From NCBI GenBank assembly GCA_963666935.1, contig OY762936.1, forward strand, positions 1,736,001-1,800,000: DNA of 64,000 nucleotides, in the 5' to 3' direction. The translations under genes and the position numbers were made by a program. This stretch comes from G963666935 sp963666935 (GTDB lineage Bacteria; Bacillota; Clostridia; Christensenellales; CAG-138). The notes beneath the pieces were generated by a model. The model made no database searches. It had not been told where the DNA came from and saw only the letters and a program-made list of their open reading frames with translations. This document shows positions 51,268 through 60,435 of the stretch, one piece after another (positions within the stretch are counted from its first letter, which is position 1; each line of letters begins with the position of its first letter).

Positions 51268-52274
51268 TATTTCAGCACCTCAAACGCGCCGGTTCCCTCA
51301 AGGCCCTGGCTGGCAGTTATCATGCCATTTTCGTCTATGAATACCGCTTGCGCAGCGTAGGCTTCCGCCAGCTTCGTCCCCTCTTCGATCCCAAGTGCAA
51401 AACAAGTGGTGGAAAGCGCATCCGCCAGCGTGGAATTATCGGCGACAATGGTGACCGACATCAACCCGTTATGCACCGGCCACCCTGTTTTTGTATCCAA
51501 AATATGATGGTACCAAACCCCATCCAGCGCGAAGCCGCGCTCGTATACGCCGCTGGTTACCACAGCCTGATTGGCCACGTGAATCGCAGCGATATAATCA
51601 TCCGCCTCCCCGTCGGGATCCCGTACGCCGACGCTCCACTTTTCACCTCCGGGCTTTGTTCCGATTACAAGAACATTCCCGCCGAAATTTAACAATCCGC
51701 TCTCCACGCCCTGCTCCCACAGGTATTCCGCTATTTTATCTGCGATATAGCCCTTGGCGATCCCGCCCAGGTCTACTTCTATCCCCTCGCCCAGCGTCAC
51801 ATAGTTCCCCTCTATGGAAATCTTTCGATAATCAATCAACGTAGCTGCCTCCGCCAATGCATCCTTGTCCGGCAGGATATGTTTGTCCCCCGTAAAATCC
51901 CAAAGCGCAATCGCAGGCGCAACCGTAATATCAAATGCGCCGCCCGACGCTTCGCTGATTTCGATAGATTTTTTCAGCAGCGCGATGGTATCTGCGCTTA
52001 CCTGCACAGTCGCGCCAGATGCATGATTGATCTGCCACACGTCACTACCTTCAATGGTTTTGCTCAACAGTTTTTCATACTTCCCGCACAGCGAAAGCGC
52101 CCCGTCAAGCGTATCCTGATCACTGGATGCAGTAACGGTTATGACGGTATCAAAAAAGAACCCCACTGCAGAGTTCTCCTGAGCAGCCGCTGCCGAACAT
52201 CCGAACTGCAGCGCTGATACGAACGCAATTAAAATTATGTTGGCTACTTTAAACAAGCGTTTTCGGCTTCTCAT
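51267..52274 (-). CDS. apbE: FAD:protein FMN transferase (ApbE), lipoprotein
   Basis: The 335 residues begin with a lipoprotein signal (IILIAFVSALQFGC, Cys26). ApbE motifs follow: FFDTVITVTASSD, GAFDITVAPAIALWDF, VDLGGIAKGYIADKI, LLNFGGNVLVIG, and a late DALSTTCFALG with a metal-binding Asp/Thr. The enzyme attaches FMN from FAD to a Ser/Thr of extracytoplasmic proteins. The probable target is the divergent FMN-binding protein at 52471. It opens an operon with three MATE genes. Confidence 0.94.
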   Translation of the reverse strand: MRSRKRLFKVANIILIAFVSALQFGCSAAAAQENSAVGFFFDTVITVTASSDQDTLDGALSLCGKYEKLLSKTIEGSDVWQINHASGATVQVSADTIALLKKSIEISEASGGAFDITVAPAIALWDFTGDKHILPDKDALAEAATLIDYRKISIEGNYVTLGEGIEVDLGGIAKGYIADKIAEYLWEQGVESGLLNFGGNVLVIGTKPGGEKWSVGVRDPDGEADDYIAAIHVANQAVVTSGVYERGFALDGVWYHHILDTKTGWPVHNGLMSVTIVADNSTLADALSTTCFALGIEEGTKLAEAYAAQAVFIDENGMITASQGLEGTGAFEVLK

Positions 52275-52470
52275 ACAATGCTTATTATATCACTCTAATC
52301 CTCCGTGTCTACCTCATTATGAAATTGTTTTTAAAGCCTTACAATTTGACTTATTTGTTAAAAAAAGAACATAAAATTTATCTTAAAGCCCTTGCACTTC
52401 TTCAAAAATGTAGTATCCTATAATAGTGTAAATTTCAGTATTATGCTGTTGCTCAGGAGGAACCCCCTAT

Positions 52471-52998
52471 ATGAAAAAAACATTACCCGCTTGGTTTGTT
52501 CTCGGTCTTATTGCTCTTTTGGCAGGATGTATGCTTGGCTTCACCAACGAACTGACCGCCCCCACCATCAACGAGCAGACAATCGCAGCGGCCAGGGAAG
52601 CCCGCAAAAGCGTCCTCCCTAATGCAGAAACTTTTGAAGAGCTGACCGCGGCCAACGGCGCAGTAGACAATTGTTATGCCGGCAAAGCCGGGGCCGAAAC
52701 CGTAGGATACGCCGTTCAGGTTACCAAAACAGGGTATGCCGGACCTATCGAAGTGATCGTGGGCGTCGGCAATGATGGCTTGATCTCCGGTATTTCCGTA
52801 GGTGGCGCCAGCTTTTCCGAGACTGTTGGCCTTGGCGCAAAAACCAAAGAACCCGCCTTCACGGATCAGTTTAAGGGCTTGGAGCCCCCTCTGGTTCTCA
52901 AATCCAACGTGGATTCCGTTACCGGAGCCTCCATCAGTTCCGGCGCGGTAGTGGACGCCGTGAATGCCGCAGTGGACTACGTAGCCTCCATCGGCTGA
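52471..52998 (+). CDS. FMN-binding domain protein (flavinylation target)
   Basis: This 175-residue protein has one N-terminal membrane anchor or signal (AWFVLGLIALLAGCMLGF; Cys20 could be lipidated, though L-A-G-C continues into a hydrophobic run). Its FMN_bind domain is related to RnfG/NqrC. The flavinylation motif is DSVTGASISSGAVVDAV, where the Ser of T-G-A-S is the likely site. GGAGGAACC precedes the ATG, and TATAAT lies at 52419-52424. Together with the divergent apbE and the convergent Gx and NusG-II genes it forms a probable flavin electron-transfer set. Confidence 0.9.
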   Translation: MKKTLPAWFVLGLIALLAGCMLGFTNELTAPTINEQTIAAAREARKSVLPNAETFEELTAANGAVDNCYAGKAGAETVGYAVQVTKTGYAGPIEVIVGVGNDGLISGISVGGASFSETVGLGAKTKEPAFTDQFKGLEPPLVLKSNVDSVTGASISSGAVVDAVNAAVDYVASIG

Positions 52999-53013
52999 TC
53001 AGATTGCATTGAT

Positions 53014-53044
53014 AAAGGCAGGCAAAACGCCTGCCTTTATTTTT
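53014..53044. terminator. bidirectional terminator
   Basis: AAAGGCAGGC and GCCTGCCTTT form a perfect 10-bp stem with a 5-base loop and a following T-rich tract, between the convergent FMN-binding and Gx genes. Confidence 0.85.
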
Positions 53045-53540
53045 TCTTTTCGTATGCCTCCATCACTTTGAGGGCGCATTTTGCGACGATTCCCGTGAGA
53101 ATTCCCGTGCCCACCGCTACTGCCAGCAGGATCGGCGAATACGAGAGAATTGCCCGATACCCTACCACAAGGCATGCAACACCCAATTGCCCAATATTAT
53201 GCGCAGCGGCTCCGCAAACGCTCACTCCTACGATGCCAACGCCCGAAATCTGCATAGCAAGGAGCATGACAGCGATACTCAATACCCCGCCCATCAGGCT
53301 AAAAGGAATTGCGGTTGGGCCCGCAAACAAAAACCCTGACAAAAAAACCTTCGTGAGCATCAGTGCCGCCGTGCTTTTCCAATCCATCTCATAAAGCGCG
53401 TACAACAGCACGATATTCGAAAGCCCCAATTTAATTCCAGGGATTCCCGGGGCAATGACGACAAAGTTTTCCAGATATCCCAATACCAGCGCCACCGCCG
53501 TAAGCATGCCGAAACGCGCAATTCGATTGACCTTGCTCAT
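53037..53540 (-). CDS. Gx transporter family membrane protein (Hpre_diP_synt_I)
   Basis: This 167-residue protein has five or six membrane helices, with IAPGIPGIKLGLSNIVLLYAL near the start, which is the family signature, and GAAAHNIGQLGVACLVV in the middle. Members were first named heptaprenyl diphosphate synthase component I but are now seen as small ECF/Gx-like membrane proteins. They often sit beside FMN-binding and NusG-II proteins. The start overlaps the NusG-II gene by 4 bases (ATGA). Confidence 0.85.
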   Translation of the reverse strand: MSKVNRIARFGMLTAVALVLGYLENFVVIAPGIPGIKLGLSNIVLLYALYEMDWKSTAALMLTKVFLSGFLFAGPTAIPFSLMGGVLSIAVMLLAMQISGVGIVGVSVCGAAAHNIGQLGVACLVVGYRAILSYSPILLAVAVGTGILTGIVAKCALKVMEAYEKKK

Positions 53541-53908
53541 GGTTCCATCACCAACTCTACCGCAACCTGATTGGGCAGGCATATGATCCAGTTGGAATAT
53601 CGGGCATTCTCCACCGTCATCCAGCCCTGATCAACGCAGTTTTGGTTTTCACAGGTAGAGTTCAACATGCGTACGCCATCCGCATTAACCTCCACCTCAT
53701 TTACCTTTCCGTTTTGTTCAATGCGGATGACCTGTTCTTTGCCAAGCTCAACGGTTTGATACAGTTCTCCGCCCACATAAATTCGCACATAACCTGTTGG
53801 CGTACCGCCTAAGGGCAAAAGAAAAAACACTGCAGCGGCTACAGCCAACAGCGCCGTTATCACCCAAATATCTTTTTTGCCAAACAAGCCCGAAAAAACA
53901 TTGTTCAT
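53537..53908 (-). CDS. NusG domain II-containing exported protein
   Basis: The 123 residues comprise one N-terminal membrane helix (WVITALLAVAAAVFFLLPL) and a NusG-II beta domain. Cysteines are found in STCENQNCVDQGW, a conserved C-x4-C motif of this family, and a later ICLPNQVAVEL strand. It has nothing to do with transcription factor NusG. In Firmicute flavin-based electron-transfer loci this domain accompanies Gx and FMN-binding proteins, so it probably serves redox transfer at the membrane. It is translationally coupled to the Gx gene. Confidence 0.85.
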   Translation of the reverse strand: MNNVFSGLFGKKDIWVITALLAVAAAVFFLLPLGGTPTGYVRIYVGGELYQTVELGKEQVIRIEQNGKVNEVEVNADGVRMLNSTCENQNCVDQGWMTVENARYSNWIICLPNQVAVELVMEP

Positions 53909-53972
53909 AGTTTTAGTATATCATAGCGTATCCTAATATGGTATCATGATTCCAAGATTTCGAAAGGGCTCT

Positions 53973-54779
53973 ATGGATGTGTATCAGCTATTACGCTCGC
54001 TCATTACAATTATATCTGCTTTTTCTCTTTTGTTCTGTTTTGCGCCTGTTTCCCAGCAGACAGTTCAGCCGACCACATTGCCTTCCCCGACCTGCGATAT
54101 CGGGTCCGAAGCCGACGCCCGCCTTTTCCCTTCCGCTTCTCCAACCGCCACGCCGGAGCCCACCTTGCAGGATCAGGCCAAAGATATGATAAATTCCTTT
54201 CACACCTGTTTGGTTAACCGGGAACACTCCCTACAAAAGGATTTTGTGCCTTCGAATCTGGTCAACGTTAAAGATTGCAGCACTTCTGGAAATCTGAAAT
54301 TGAAAAGCAACGCAATACAGGCCGATGCCGTCGCCATGGAAGCCCTCAATGGAATGCTTGCCGCCGCCCTTGACGAGGGTGTGGACGGTTTTTTCCTAGT
54401 GAGCGTATACCGAGACTATGAATATCAGCAAGGCTTATGGGACAAAAAAGTAGCCAAGGATCCTTCATATGGCTCCGATCCCGACGTGCCTGTGATAACG
54501 GCGTATCCCGGCACCAGCGAGCACCAGCTGGGGCTGGCCTTTGACATTACCTCCGTGAACGCTCCCTCCATGTCTAAAGCCTTCGCAGAAACCCCTCAGG
54601 GAATATGGCTTAACGAAAACAGCTATAAGTATGGATTCATCCTCCGCTATCCGGAAGGTAAGGAATTCCTGACCCACGTAGTGTATGAGCCATGGCACTT
54701 CCGCTATGTGGGCATCGAGCTTTCCACCTACCTCTATGAAAACAGCCTCTCACTAGAAGAGTTTTACGAGGGATTATAA
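53973..54779 (+). CDS. vanY: VanY-type D-alanyl-D-alanine carboxypeptidase
   Basis: This 268-residue exported M15B zinc peptidase has an N-terminal membrane signal and a Pro/Thr/Ser-rich linker to about residue 65. The catalytic domain has FLVSVYRDYEYQQGLW, the zinc ligands in TSEHQLGLAFDI (His and Asp) and EPWHFRYVG (Glu and His). It trims the terminal D-Ala from peptidoglycan stems. ATG 53973 is preferred because AAAGGG lies 5 bases upstream; ATG 53946 has no ribosome site. It is convergent with murF-ddl, which make the same D-Ala-D-Ala unit. Confidence 0.9.
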   Translation: MDVYQLLRSLITIISAFSLLFCFAPVSQQTVQPTTLPSPTCDIGSEADARLFPSASPTATPEPTLQDQAKDMINSFHTCLVNREHSLQKDFVPSNLVNVKDCSTSGNLKLKSNAIQADAVAMEALNGMLAAALDEGVDGFFLVSVYRDYEYQQGLWDKKVAKDPSYGSDPDVPVITAYPGTSEHQLGLAFDITSVNAPSMSKAFAETPQGIWLNENSYKYGFILRYPEGKEFLTHVVYEPWHFRYVGIELSTYLYENSLSLEEFYEGL

Positions 54780-54782
54780 TGC

Positions 54783-54808
54783 AAAAGCCTCCATTCGGAG
54801 GCTTTTTG
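54783..54808. terminator. bidirectional terminator between vanY and murF
   Basis: AAAAGCCTCC and GGAGGCTTTT form a perfect 10-bp stem with an ATTC loop. Confidence 0.88.
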
Positions 54809-54812
54809 ATTT

Positions 54813-56171
54813 TTAAAAGTTTTTCAGGTGCTCCACCACTTCGCCCAAGTGCATCCCGTGAGAGCCTTTGAACAGCACGGTATCTCCCTCCCTCAGAAGA
54901 GAAGCTATTGTACGGACGAGCGCTTCATTGTCTTCAAAGTGCACACCTTTCCCTCCGGCACTAAGTACCGCCTCATGCGTGGCCTCTGAGAGTAGCCCGA
55001 CGGTGATAACCAGATCTGCACCCCGCCGCACGGCATAACGCCCCACTTCGGCATGATAAGCAAGGGTGTTTGGGCCAAGCTCATGCATATCCCCCAAAAC
55101 CAGCACGCACCGGCCCGGCGTGGTCACGGCCACGTCTATGGATGCCTTCATAGAAGTTGGATTGGCATTGTAGGCATCATTCAATAAGGTCAGTCGGCCG
55201 GTTTTTATTACATGCATCCTGCCGTCCGCAGACTCATAGGCGCTGATTCCCCGCTCGATGGCCCGATCGCTGATGTCCAGCTTCTCTCCAACTGCAATGG
55301 CACAGAGAGCATTTAAAATCATATGCCTGCCAGGAGCGCGCATAGTGACACGCAGCATTCGGTCCTTCAGGTGCGCCGTAAACCGGGAACCCATCAGGCC
55401 AAGATCCTCTACGTCTGAGGCGTACACGTCATTTTCCGGGCACATACCGTAAGTCGTAATATTTTTGCTTCTGCCTAACAGGGTACGGATCAAGTAATCA
55501 TCCCCATTGAGGATGATCTGCCCCTCAGGATTCATGAATTCAAACATTTCACACTTGGCCTGTAATATTCCTTCCCGGGAGCCAAGATACTCAATGTGCG
55601 CATCTCCAATGTTGGTGAGCACCGCAATATCCGGCCGAACCATTTTAGACAGCCTCGAGATTTCCCCAAAGTGATTGGTGCCCATCTCCACCACAGCCGC
55701 CTGATAGGAAGGCTCCAGACGGAATAGCGTGAGTGGAACCCCCGTTTGGTTGTTGAGGTTGCCCTCATTTTTTAAGGTATTCCGCTCCTGGCTCAGGACA
55801 CTGTAAATCATTTCTTTGGTCGTGGTTTTCCCTACGCTGCCAGTAATGCCCACAAATGGAATGGGAAACAGCCTCCGGTATGCGGCCGCTAGAGCCTGAC
55901 AGGCCGCTTGGGTAGAATCCACCAGGATTAAGGAGTCAACACCTTCCACTTTTCGCTCCGACAGCGCGGCTACCGCACCCTTTTCAAAAGCAGTGGGCAG
56001 GAAATTGTGTCCATCCAGCCGGTCGCCCACAATGGGAATAAAGAGAGCCCCCGGATGTAGCTTGCGCGTATCTAAGGATACACCAGAAACGCGCGTGTTC
56101 AATAGCGCGGGGTCACCCCAATATGTACCACCAGTGAGCTCTGTCACCTGTTTAATCGTAAATTCCATCAT
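54813..56171 (-). CDS. murF: UDP-N-acetylmuramoyl-tripeptide-D-alanyl-D-alanine ligase
   Basis: This is a 452-residue Mur ligase: N-terminal UDP-binding domain with RKLHPGALFIPIVGDRLDGH, central ATPase domain with GITGSVGKTTTKEMI, and C-terminal domain with NDAYNANPTSMKASID and VLGDMHELG. It adds the D-Ala-D-Ala dipeptide to the wall precursor. One base separates it from ddl upstream, which makes that dipeptide. Two adjacent ATG codons (56171 and 56168) could start it. Confidence 0.96.
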   Translation of the reverse strand: MMEFTIKQVTELTGGTYWGDPALLNTRVSGVSLDTRKLHPGALFIPIVGDRLDGHNFLPTAFEKGAVAALSERKVEGVDSLILVDSTQAACQALAAAYRRLFPIPFVGITGSVGKTTTKEMIYSVLSQERNTLKNEGNLNNQTGVPLTLFRLEPSYQAAVVEMGTNHFGEISRLSKMVRPDIAVLTNIGDAHIEYLGSREGILQAKCEMFEFMNPEGQIILNGDDYLIRTLLGRSKNITTYGMCPENDVYASDVEDLGLMGSRFTAHLKDRMLRVTMRAPGRHMILNALCAIAVGEKLDISDRAIERGISAYESADGRMHVIKTGRLTLLNDAYNANPTSMKASIDVAVTTPGRCVLVLGDMHELGPNTLAYHAEVGRYAVRRGADLVITVGLLSEATHEAVLSAGGKGVHFEDNEALVRTIASLLREGDTVLFKGSHGMHLGEVVEHLKNF

Positions 56172-56172
56172 A

Positions 56173-57207
56173 TCAGCTTAATTTGTAATTCTCTAACGAG
56201 AATTCAATGATCTTTTCGCACAGTGCACCATAGCTGATCCCCACTGCCTTAGCCTCCTGCGGCAAATGGCTGGTAGGAGTCATGCCGGGAAGGGTGTTAG
56301 CCTCCAGGCACCACAAGTTGCCGTTCTCGTCATAGAGGAAGTCCATCCGGGCATAGACGGACAGGTTCAGGCAAAGAAAGGCCCGCATGGAAACATTTTG
56401 AATCCGCTCCGTCAACTCGGCGGAAATTTGCGCCGGACAGACTTCGGTGATCCATCCGTCCTGATACTTGTGTTTGTAATCGTAAAAGCCGTCTTTTGGA
56501 ATCACCTCTGCTGGGGGAAGGGCCCGCCCTCCCAGAATACCGCAAGTAAATTCACGGCCGCTGATGCAGGTTTCCACCAGCACAAAATCCTCATAGCGGA
56601 AGGCGTCCTTAAGCGCCGCATCAAGCTCCGGTTGCGAAAAAGCCTTCTGTACCCCAATGCTGGACCCGCCGGAGCAGGGTTTCACAATGCAAGGCAGCGG
56701 AAAATCCACATTTTCCCCCTTGCGATACATCCGGCCGTCCGGAGTTTTGATTCCATTGTGCATAAAAAGCTGCTTGGAGATGTTTTTGTCCATGGCCAGC
56801 GCGCTGCCCAAATAACCGCTGCCCGTGTATTTGACGCCCATGACGTCAAACACGGCCTGTATCTTGCCGTTTTCTCCCGAAGCGCCGTGAAGCGCCATAA
56901 ACACGATATCCGCCGCCCGACAGGCCTCAATGACATTGGGCCCGAACTCGCCCATGCCGCCATCCGGCCTTGCTTTTTTTACAGCATCCAAATCCGGCGC
57001 TTCCTTCTGTACCGGCCGGGCCGGCAAAAGGCCCTCCGAAACAAAGAAGGCCTCCATATCATCAGGCAATTTTTCGATTCCAAAAAATAGATCCACCAGT
57101 ACCGCCCGATGCCCGTACTGGCGCAGCGCATTGCAAACCATGGTGCCCGTGGAGAGGGAAACATCCCGTTCCGTACTCAATCCACCGGCTAAAACAACGA
57201 TTTTCAT
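56173..57207 (-). CDS. ddl: D-alanine-D-alanine ligase
   Basis: This 344-residue ATP-grasp ligase has VVLAGGLSTERDVSLSTG at the N-terminus, FMALHGASGENGKIQ, CIVKPCSGGSSIGVQKA and LEANTLPGMTPTSHLP. The residues that favour D-Ala over D-lactate cannot be judged with confidence by eye. It is operonic with murF. Compared with many Ddl enzymes, the region after residue 70 contains a variable insert. Confidence 0.95.
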   Translation of the reverse strand: MKIVVLAGGLSTERDVSLSTGTMVCNALRQYGHRAVLVDLFFGIEKLPDDMEAFFVSEGLLPARPVQKEAPDLDAVKKARPDGGMGEFGPNVIEACRAADIVFMALHGASGENGKIQAVFDVMGVKYTGSGYLGSALAMDKNISKQLFMHNGIKTPDGRMYRKGENVDFPLPCIVKPCSGGSSIGVQKAFSQPELDAALKDAFRYEDFVLVETCISGREFTCGILGGRALPPAEVIPKDGFYDYKHKYQDGWITEVCPAQISAELTERIQNVSMRAFLCLNLSVYARMDFLYDENGNLWCLEANTLPGMTPTSHLPQEAKAVGISYGALCEKIIEFSLENYKLS

Positions 57208-57322
57208 AGATACACTCCTATTTTAAAGTACGTGTAAAGCCATTATAGCATACTACTTTTTGACGTACAGCAATATTACGGATTTGGAATTTTTTTCAAC
57301 AGCGGCAGCAGTTTTTGCACGG

Positions 57323-57964
57323 TTAAAAGAACTTCGCGACTTCGGCAGGCGTACGCGCCAGCGCGTAGGCGCCGGCAGAGAGAAGTTCAGCCTCGCTGCC
57401 GTAGCCATAAAGCACACCGATGCAGGGCATCCCCGCCTTTTTTGCGCCAAATACATCATACTCCCGGTCACCCACCATAACGGCGGCGGAAGAGTGAATG
57501 CCGCATTGTTCCATGGCGTACATCAGCACCGCATCTTTATTGGCCCGGCTTTCATCCAGGCTACTCCCCGCTACAAAGAAAAAGTAACGGTCCAGCTGAA
57601 AGTGCTCGAGAATGCGTCTGGCATAGACCTCTGGCTTTGATGTGGCCAGCAGAATTTTCCCACCCACGGGGTAAATTTCGCGCAGCAACGCGTCAATACC
57701 CGGGTACAGAGTACATTCAAGCATGCCCCGATCCGTATAGTACTCCCTGTAATATTCGATGGCCTTTGCTGCCTGCTTTGGAGTAAACCCACAGTATTTT
57801 TGGAAGGAGTCCGCCAGCGGTGGGCCGATAAATTGATGCAGGGTTGCAAGATCATTGATTTCTACGCCGGATTTTTTCAGGGCATGCCGTACCGAGGCTA
57901 CGATTCCGGGCGCGGAATTAATGATTGTACCGTCCAAATCAAAAAAAATGTATTCGTACTTCAT
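57323..57964 (-). CDS. HAD-family hydrolase (phosphoglycolate phosphatase-like)
   Basis: This 213-residue HAD phosphatase of the PGP/beta-phosphoglucomutase type has motif I FFDLDGTIINS, motif II ATSKPEVY and motif IV MVGDREYDVFGAKKAG. A helical cap follows motif I. The substrate is unknown. It lies 6 bases after the dehydrogenase gene and ends the sfsA-LysE-dehydrogenase-HAD unit. Confidence 0.9.
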   Translation of the reverse strand: MKYEYIFFDLDGTIINSAPGIVASVRHALKKSGVEINDLATLHQFIGPPLADSFQKYCGFTPKQAAKAIEYYREYYTDRGMLECTLYPGIDALLREIYPVGGKILLATSKPEVYARRILEHFQLDRYFFFVAGSSLDESRANKDAVLMYAMEQCGIHSSAAVMVGDREYDVFGAKKAGMPCIGVLYGYGSEAELLSAGAYALARTPAEVAKFF

Positions 57965-57970
57965 GGTTCC

Positions 57971-58939
57971 TTATTTCCCAGTACATGGATCTTCCACGTT
58001 GACAAGAGGTTCCCCCTTCATAAAACGCTCCAGATTTTTCAGGGCGATTTCCGCAACGCGTTCTCCTGTCCTTTCCATAAGATTATAAGGGCCGGAGACG
58101 TGGGGCGTGATAACCACGTTTTCCATATCCCACAGAGGATGGTCCTCGGGTAGCGGCTCCGGATCCGTTACATCCAGCGCCGCGCCGGCCAACCGTCCTG
58201 ATGAGAGCGCCTCCACCAGCGCATCCGTATCCACAGTTCTTCCCCGGCCCGCATTTACAAGATAGGCCCCCGGCTTTATTTTTTCAAACACCGCCCGGTT
58301 GAACATGCCCCACGTTTCATCGGTAGACGGGAGGGCCAGCGCCACCACATCCGCCCGGGGCAGCAGCTCGTCCAGTTGATCCACGGTGTAAAGCTCATCC
58401 ACATACGGTAGCTTTTCCCCGGGCGTGCGCTTTACTCCGATGACATAGCTATCCATGCCCTTGCACATCTTTGCGAAATGCCGCCCGATATCCCCCAGCC
58501 CTACAACAAGCACCACGGCGCTTTCCAATGTTGTTACTTTACCGCAGTTGGTCCAGTTATGCATCATCTGATTGCGGCAGTAGCAGTTGAGTTTGCGCAT
58601 GAGCATCAGCAGCATCCCCAGCATATGTTCCGCAACCGCATGGCCGTAAGCTCCGGAGGAATTAGTGAGAATCATGCCTTTGGGAAGGGTGCAATGTCGG
58701 GTAAACCAATCCACCCCGGCGCTACTCAGCTGCACCCATTCGATGTTGGTGGACTGAGCCAGCTTTTGGGGCGAGACGTTACCCAGCACAATATTTGCCG
58801 CAAGCACCTGCTCCAGCGTCATGCGGCTGGGATCCATATCGTTCAGCGGATGATAATCCACCTCCGCGTCTGGAACAATGCACAAAAGGCGCGCCTTTTG
58901 TGCCTCCGTCATGGGCATGGTAACCAAAACGTGCTTCAT
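57971..58939 (-). CDS. D-2-hydroxyacid dehydrogenase (NAD-dependent)
   Basis: This 322-residue enzyme has the Rossmann motif VVLVVGLGDIGRHFAKM, an Arg-containing VNAGRGRTVDTDAL, and the catalytic His in VITPHVSGPY. The Glu/His pair fits the D-isomer-specific 2-hydroxyacid dehydrogenase family. It interconverts a 2-oxo acid and its D-hydroxy acid. The substrate is open. It is 16 bases downstream of the LysE-type exporter gene. Confidence 0.9.
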   Translation of the reverse strand: MKHVLVTMPMTEAQKARLLCIVPDAEVDYHPLNDMDPSRMTLEQVLAANIVLGNVSPQKLAQSTNIEWVQLSSAGVDWFTRHCTLPKGMILTNSSGAYGHAVAEHMLGMLLMLMRKLNCYCRNQMMHNWTNCGKVTTLESAVVLVVGLGDIGRHFAKMCKGMDSYVIGVKRTPGEKLPYVDELYTVDQLDELLPRADVVALALPSTDETWGMFNRAVFEKIKPGAYLVNAGRGRTVDTDALVEALSSGRLAGAALDVTDPEPLPEDHPLWDMENVVITPHVSGPYNLMERTGERVAEIALKNLERFMKGEPLVNVEDPCTGK

Positions 58940-58955
58940 TGCCGCTCCTCCTGTA

Positions 58956-59573
58956 TTATATCAGCGCCGTAACGGCGCACCAAACCAAAGACGCCCCCAT
59001 GAGTAGGCTAAAGGCTTTTTTGTGGTTCTCGTAGGCACGCTTGAACGCGCTTCCGAAGAATCCCCATGCGGCGCAACCCAAAAAGTACACCAACAAGGCG
59101 TACCCCACACATATTGCAATGGGCAGGGGTGAAAGGCCATAGGGCACTACATAGATGGAAAATGCACTTAAAGCCATGATCCAGGTTTTTATGTTGAAAG
59201 TCTGAAGCAGGAACCCACTTTGGTAAGTGGATTCCCCACTGCTCTCGGCCTGCTTCGCCTCGCCGTTCGTGTCTTCTGCCGCCCTGAGCCCATCAGCCAC
59301 CATGTGCACCGCCAAATAGACCATATAGGCGGCGCCCACCCATTTGAGATAGGGGACAGCCGCAGGCACCGCTGCGGCCAGGGCGAAGTTCAGCGCGCCG
59401 CAAAGCAGCAGCTTTAAAAGCAGCCCCGCGGAAGCGCCCACAATAAACTTCCTCGCCCCTTTGAACCCGCCCTTAGCAAAAAGGTATAGAACCATCAGGT
59501 TGTTGGGGCCAGGAGTAACCATGGATACTCCCACGTAAATCATCATGCCGGTATAGTCCATTAAAAAATCCAC
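58956..59573 (-). CDS. LysE/RhtB-family exporter
   Basis: This 205-residue protein has five or six membrane helices and the LysE signature GVSMVTPGPNNLMVLYLFAKGG near the N-terminus. The family exports amino acids such as lysine, threonine or homoserine; substrate unknown. It lies between sfsA (4 bases) and the dehydrogenase gene (16 bases). Confidence 0.88.
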   Translation of the reverse strand: MDFLMDYTGMMIYVGVSMVTPGPNNLMVLYLFAKGGFKGARKFIVGASAGLLLKLLLCGALNFALAAAVPAAVPYLKWVGAAYMVYLAVHMVADGLRAAEDTNGEAKQAESSGESTYQSGFLLQTFNIKTWIMALSAFSIYVVPYGLSPLPIAICVGYALLVYFLGCAAWGFFGSAFKRAYENHKKAFSLLMGASLVWCAVTALI

Positions 59574-59577
59574 CTTG

Positions 59578-60267
59578 TTACTTGTAATTCTTTAGATCCA
59601 CGAGAACCGGATTCCGTACCACAAGGCTGCTTGGCGTTACAAAGCAATCAACCGCCACCACCTCCACGCCGCAGGCCGCCGCATGCCGAAGGGCCGACCC
59701 AAAGGCAGGGTCCATTGCGTCGTTGGGACGGAAGCACAAAACACCTTCCATTTGGATTACAAAGAGCACCATAGCGCCGTATTGCCCCCCAGAAGCGCAG
59801 CTGGCCAGTTCATTGAGGTGTCGGATTCCCCTTTCTGTGGGTGCGTCCGGAAACAACACAACGCCATCCCGCTCCAAAGTGCAGCCCTTCACCTCCACAT
59901 AGGTGATTCTGCCCCCGGATTTCACGCAAAAGTCCAGACGGGAATTTCCGTATCTGATTTCAGGTCGGATCTCGGCCTCCGCACCGAAGCATTGGCGCAG
60001 CCATTCTCCGGCCACCCGATTTGGGGCCTGACTGTCCATATTGATGAGCTTCCCGGCCCGATCCACTGCCACCAGATCATAGGTAGTCTTGCGGCTCGGG
60101 TTATTTGACCGTGCCAGATATACCCGGTAGCCCGGCACCAGCAGTTCCCGGCACCGGCCCGTATTCTTCACGTGACATATTTCCACCCGGCCGTCCACCT
60201 CCACTTGGGCAATGAAGCGATTGGGCCGCGAGAGGAAGATGCCGCTTGTGATCTGTTGATAAATCAT
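59578..60267 (-). CDS. sfsA: sugar fermentation stimulation protein A homologue
   Basis: This 229-residue protein fits SfsA: FLSRPNRFIAQVEVDGRVEI, NTGRCRELLVPGYRVYL and YVEVKGCTLERDGVVLFPD. The last has the E-V-K nuclease-like core of the SfsA fold. Its biological role is uncertain. I use ATG 60267, where the family begins. A weak TATACT-like promoter is possible 20 bases upstream. It heads a four-gene unit. Confidence 0.9.
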   Translation of the reverse strand: MIYQQITSGIFLSRPNRFIAQVEVDGRVEICHVKNTGRCRELLVPGYRVYLARSNNPSRKTTYDLVAVDRAGKLINMDSQAPNRVAGEWLRQCFGAEAEIRPEIRYGNSRLDFCVKSGGRITYVEVKGCTLERDGVVLFPDAPTERGIRHLNELASCASGGQYGAMVLFVIQMEGVLCFRPNDAMDPAFGSALRHAAACGVEVVAVDCFVTPSSLVVRNPVLVDLKNYK

Positions 60268-60390
60268 GGTTAAAAGTATAGTAGAATATGACAAATTAGG
60301 CAATTAAAATAAACGTCTGTAATGCATGCCCGCATAGCAAATGATAACCAAATAAAATCTTCTACTTAAAATCCGCTCCGGCCAAAGACG

Positions 60391-60419
60391 TTGACGTTGG
60401 ATGTATCCTATGATATACT
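60391..60419 (+). promoter_or_regulatory. promoter of the riboswitch-mntP transcript
   Basis: TTGACG (60391-60396) and TATACT (60414-60419) are spaced by 17 bases. Confidence 0.75.
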
Positions 60420-60435
60420 ACCGACAATTGAAAAT

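Noticed and set aside
56266..57090. 274-codon plus-strand frame opposite ddl
   Set aside because: Antisense shadow of a complete D-Ala-D-Ala ligase gene.
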